NCBI GenBank assembly: GCA_032881465.1
Contig: CP126168.1
Coordinates: 2,480,001 to 2,544,000, forward strand
DNA: 64,000 bases
Reading direction: 5' to 3'
Source: Parvibaculaceae bacterium PLY_AMNH_Bact1
GTDB lineage: Bacteria; Pseudomonadota; Alphaproteobacteria; Parvibaculales; Parvibaculaceae
In this document: positions 62,544-64,000 of the stretch, one piece after another
Numbering within the stretch: the first letter of the stretch is position 1
How the letters are laid out: each line of letters begins with the position of its first letter
Translations under genes and position numbers: made by a program
The notes under the pieces: model-generated
Seen by the model: only the letters and a program-made list of their open reading frames with translations
What the model was told of the DNA's origin: nothing
The model's database searches: none

Positions 62544-63416
62544 ATGGATATCGACGCCGCAAAGACCAAAGCTGAAACCTGGTTCCAATCGCTTCGCGAC
62601 GAGATCTGCGCGTCCTACGAACAGTTAGAAGACGAACTGACCGGCACCTTGTCTGATAGACCTGCCGGGCGTTTTGAACGCACTCCATGGAATCGGGGCG
62701 ACGCAAACGAAGAAAAAGGCGGCGGCGTCATGTCCGTCATGAAAGGCCGCGTCTTTGAGAAAGTAGGCGTCCATACCTCGTCTGTGTTTGGTGAATTCTC
62801 TGAGGAGTTCCGCGCACAAATTCCTGGCGCCGATGAAGACCCGCGCTTCTGGGCAAGCGGCATCTCTCTCATCGCCCATCCGCAGAACCCGAACGTGCCT
62901 GCCGTGCATATGAACACCCGCATGATCGTCACCACCAAATGGTGGTTCGGTGGCGGTGCTGACTTAACACCCGTGCTTGATCGCAACCGGACCCAGGAAC
63001 ACAAAGACACTATTGATTTTCATGCCGCCATGAAAGCGCCCTGCGACACCCATGGAAGCGACTTCTATGAACGCTTCAAAAAATGGTGTGATGAGTATTT
63101 CTACCTGCCCCATCGCGATGAACCCCGCGGTATTGGTGGCATCTTTTATGACCGTCATAATACGGGCGACTGGGACAAGGACTTTGCCTTCACCCAGGAT
63201 GTTGGCCGCGCCTTCCGCGACATCTATCCAACGCTGGTCCGTCGACACGTTGACGAGCCATGGACGGAAGCTGACCGGGAAGAACAACTGATCCGGCGCG
63301 GGCGTTATGTGGAATTCAACCTTCTCTACGACAGGGGCACAACCTTTGGCCTCAAGACCGGCGGCAATGTGGACTCAATCCTGTCCTCTATGCCACCCGA
63401 AGTGAAATGGCCTTGA
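62544..63416 (+). CDS. hemF: Oxygen-dependent coproporphyrinogen III oxidase
   Basis: A 290-aa enzyme for the aerobic step of heme synthesis. Family motifs include [49 protein letters not shown] (in parts) and [20 protein letters not shown] start at [14 protein letters not shown] 62511 is in frame but lacks a ribosome binding site and overlaps the regulatory area. Confidence 0.95.
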   Translation: MDIDAAKTKAETWFQSLRDEICASYEQLEDELTGTLSDRPAGRFERTPWNRGDANEEKGGGVMSVMKGRVFEKVGVHTSSVFGEFSEEFRAQIPGADEDPRFWASGISLIAHPQNPNVPAVHMNTRMIVTTKWWFGGGADLTPVLDRNRTQEHKDTIDFHAAMKAPCDTHGSDFYERFKKWCDEYFYLPHRDEPRGIGGIFYDRHNTGDWDKDFAFTQDVGRAFRDIYPTLVRRHVDEPWTEADREEQLIRRGRYVEFNLLYDRGTTFGLKTGGNVDSILSSMPPEVKWP

Positions 63417-63430
63417 AGCAACTTAACTCC

Positions 63431-64000
63431 TCAAAAATGCGCGGCGTAGCCACCATCAACAAAAAGCACATGGCCGGTGACATAGGACGCAGCCTCTGAC
63501 GCGAGGAATACCGCTGCACCGCCAATCTCTTCCGGGCACGCCCACCGCCCCAGGCTTGTGCGTTGCTCAAGCCATCTGTCGATAGTGGGATCAGTTGTCA
63601 TCTCGTCATTGCGTTCCGTCGCAAAGAAACCCGGTGCAATAGCATTCACGGTGATCTGCCGTTCGCCGAGCTCCGCCGCCAATGCCCGCGTAAGAGATTC
63701 AAGCCCGCCTTTCGCAATCGTGTAAGGCGTGTCGCCCTTGTTCGACAGTGGCCCAGCAATCGACGTGATGTTGATGATGCGCCCGCCTGCGCTCATAAGC
63801 GCTGCGGCGCGGCGCGACAGATCAAAAGGCGCCACAAGATTTACATTGAGCATCGTGCGCACATCGTCGAGCGAATGGTCATCCAGCGCACGACGATCGC
63901 GGAGCCCCACATTGTTCACAAGAATGTCGAGCCCATCATCTCGAAGCGCGTCGAACGCAGAAGCGACAGCCACTTCGTCCGCGACATCAAATACGAGAGG
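63431..64000 (-). CDS. SDR oxidoreductase (5' partial at the right edge)
   Basis: A classical short-chain dehydrogenase missing its N-terminal cofactor motif, which lies beyond the window. Visible parts are LDILVNNVGLRDRRAL, NITSIAGPLSNKG with the catalytic Ser, YTIAKGG (Y-x3-K) and FVDGGYAAHF at the end. It resembles gluconate 5-dehydrogenase-like SDRs; the substrate is not assigned. The frame is open through base 64000. Confidence 0.9.
   Translation of the reverse strand, partial: PLVFDVADEVAVASAFDALRDDGLDILVNNVGLRDRRALDDHSLDDVRTMLNVNLVAPFDLSRRAAALMSAGGRIINITSIAGPLSNKGDTPYTIAKGGLESLTRALAAELGERQITVNAIAPGFFATERNDEMTTDPTIDRWLEQRTSLGRWACPEEIGGAAVFLASEAASYVTGHVLFVDGGYAAHF

Overview
The window looks like an alphaproteobacterial chromosome segment, moderately GC-rich and densely packed on both strands. 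The evidence is an alphaproteobacterial-type cytochrome bc1 operon, a conserved prs-rplY-pth-ychF-maoC block, a PAS_5-type protein, a UbiK/BMFP protein, and a sortase with its vWA target of the kind described from marine proteobacteria. A marine or aquatic aerobic heterotroph is likely; Hyphomicrobiales- or Parvibaculales-like affiliation is a guess from gene style only. No rRNA, tRNA, CRISPR array, prophage or complete insertion sequence was recognised.

Layout. 1-2.7 kb: sortase target (cut by the left edge) and class GN sortase. 3-8.8 kb: regulators, a methyltransferase, a DMT exporter, and a divergent pair of DJ-1/PfpI-superfamily genes, one exported and one a GlxA-type regulator. 8.9-12.4 kb: P450-rubredoxin pair, a chemoreceptor, and a broken copy of the rubredoxin 3' end beyond it. 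12.4-16.6 kb: secreted crystallin-fold protein, methyltransferase, uvrB. 16.7-22.7 kb: the most accessory part. It holds an 875-aa HD-plus-HSP90-like ATPase protein, a run of hairpins whose last member covers the ribosome binding site of a small orphan gene, a GIY-YIG nuclease, nine copies of a paired palindromic element, and an unidentified GC-rich structured stretch. 22.3-30.9 kb: small secreted proteins, a KefB-type antiporter, a Ca/Na exchanger, and a pteridine reductase-like SDR followed by folB.

31.3-49.9 kb is mostly housekeeping: uvrC-pgsA-moaDE, ilvE, a MarR-response regulator-kinase operon, proC, ubiK, lgt-midA-pgeF, a lipoprotein, prs, rplY, pth, ychF and two MaoC-type hydratases. 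50-54.2 kb: a Tat-exported amidohydrolase, dienelactone hydrolase, PaaI-type thioesterase, and a soluble two-PAS chemoreceptor. 54.4-57.6 kb: an MTA-salvage operon (mtnP-apt-mtnA-class II aldolase). 57.7-60.4 kb: petABC. 60.6-64 kb: trmL, divergent hemN and hemF around a probable FNR-type box, and an SDR gene cut by the right edge.

The strongest candidates for something undescribed are the hairpin-rich leader of the small gene at 19.8 kb, the HD/HSP90-like protein beside it, and the paired palindromes whose stems covary around a fixed loop. The MTA operon also suggests the aldolase-based MTA shunt rather than the classical methionine salvage route.
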